A stretch of 6,117 nucleotides of DNA from JBOHUX01 sp050734915 (GTDB taxonomy: Bacteria; Chloroflexota; Dormibacteria; Dormibacterales; Dormibacteraceae): NCBI GenBank assembly GCA_050734915.1, contig JBOHUX010000141.1, positions 1-6,117 on the forward strand, given 5' to 3'. Below, piece by piece: positions 6,099 through 6,117 of the stretch. The notes under the pieces are model-generated. The model was not told the DNA's origin and did not search any database. It saw only the letters and a list, made by a program, of their open reading frames with translations. Each line of letters opens with the position of its first letter. The first letter of the stretch is position 1. A program made the position numbers and the translations under genes.

Positions 6099-6117
6099 AT
6101 GGCGGTGCTTCAACCCC
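6099..6117 (+). CDS. Possible start of a downstream gene (partial, runs off window)
   Basis: ATG at 6099 opens a frame of six complete codons (MAVLQP) to the window edge. A GAG lies about six bases upstream and a stronger AGGAAGGAA is about 24 bases upstream, which is too far for a normal ribosome binding site. Nothing identifies a family, so the start is only a candidate. Confidence 0.2.

Noticed and set aside
6092..6117. End of window (TGAGACAATGGCGGTGCTTC then AACCCC) as the start of a CRISPR repeat
   Set aside because: Only one copy could be present and the window ends; no repetition is visible, so it cannot be supported.

Overview
The window is high-GC bacterial DNA with no RNA genes. 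The left third is very GC-rich, with third codon positions almost all G or C. It encodes proteins typical of actinobacterial or Chloroflexota/Dormibacterota-like genomes: a SARP/BTAD-type regulator and a homing-endonuclease-associated repeat protein. The lineage cannot be fixed from sequence alone. From about 2360 the base composition is visibly less extreme, which fits an acquired cassette.

Layout. Bases 1-123 are one end of an IS3-family insertion sequence: terminal repeat, a strong ribosome binding site and the first 16 codons of its transposase, all on the minus strand. It has cut into a two-domain extracytoplasmic protein gene, which is left as a 5'-truncated remnant (about 124-934). That gene overlaps by ATGA a membrane-anchored regulator (931-2358) with an extracytoplasmic sensor-like loop and a cytoplasmic SARP-like DNA-binding plus TPR half. 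The regulator in turn overlaps by ATGA a small homing-endonuclease-repeat gene (2355-2891), broken by an in-frame amber codon exactly where the family has a conserved Trp.

Bases 2852-5978 form a compact restriction-modification cassette. On the minus strand, an HNH nuclease (405 aa, TTG start) overlaps a downstream DNA (cytosine-5) methyltransferase (410 aa) by 29 bases. Divergently, across a 237-bp intergenic region, lies a Vsr mismatch endonuclease (155 aa, TTG start). The methyltransferase should protect host DNA from the HNH nuclease. Vsr should repair the T:G mismatches left when 5-methylcytosine deaminates. The divergent intergenic region holds a perfect 6-bp inverted repeat whose arms contain CCAGG and CCTGG, and a four-run G-tract on the vsr strand. 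No controller (C) protein gene is visible, so these elements are candidates for regulation.

The last 139 bases hold no complete gene. A possible start codon at 6099 may begin the next gene.
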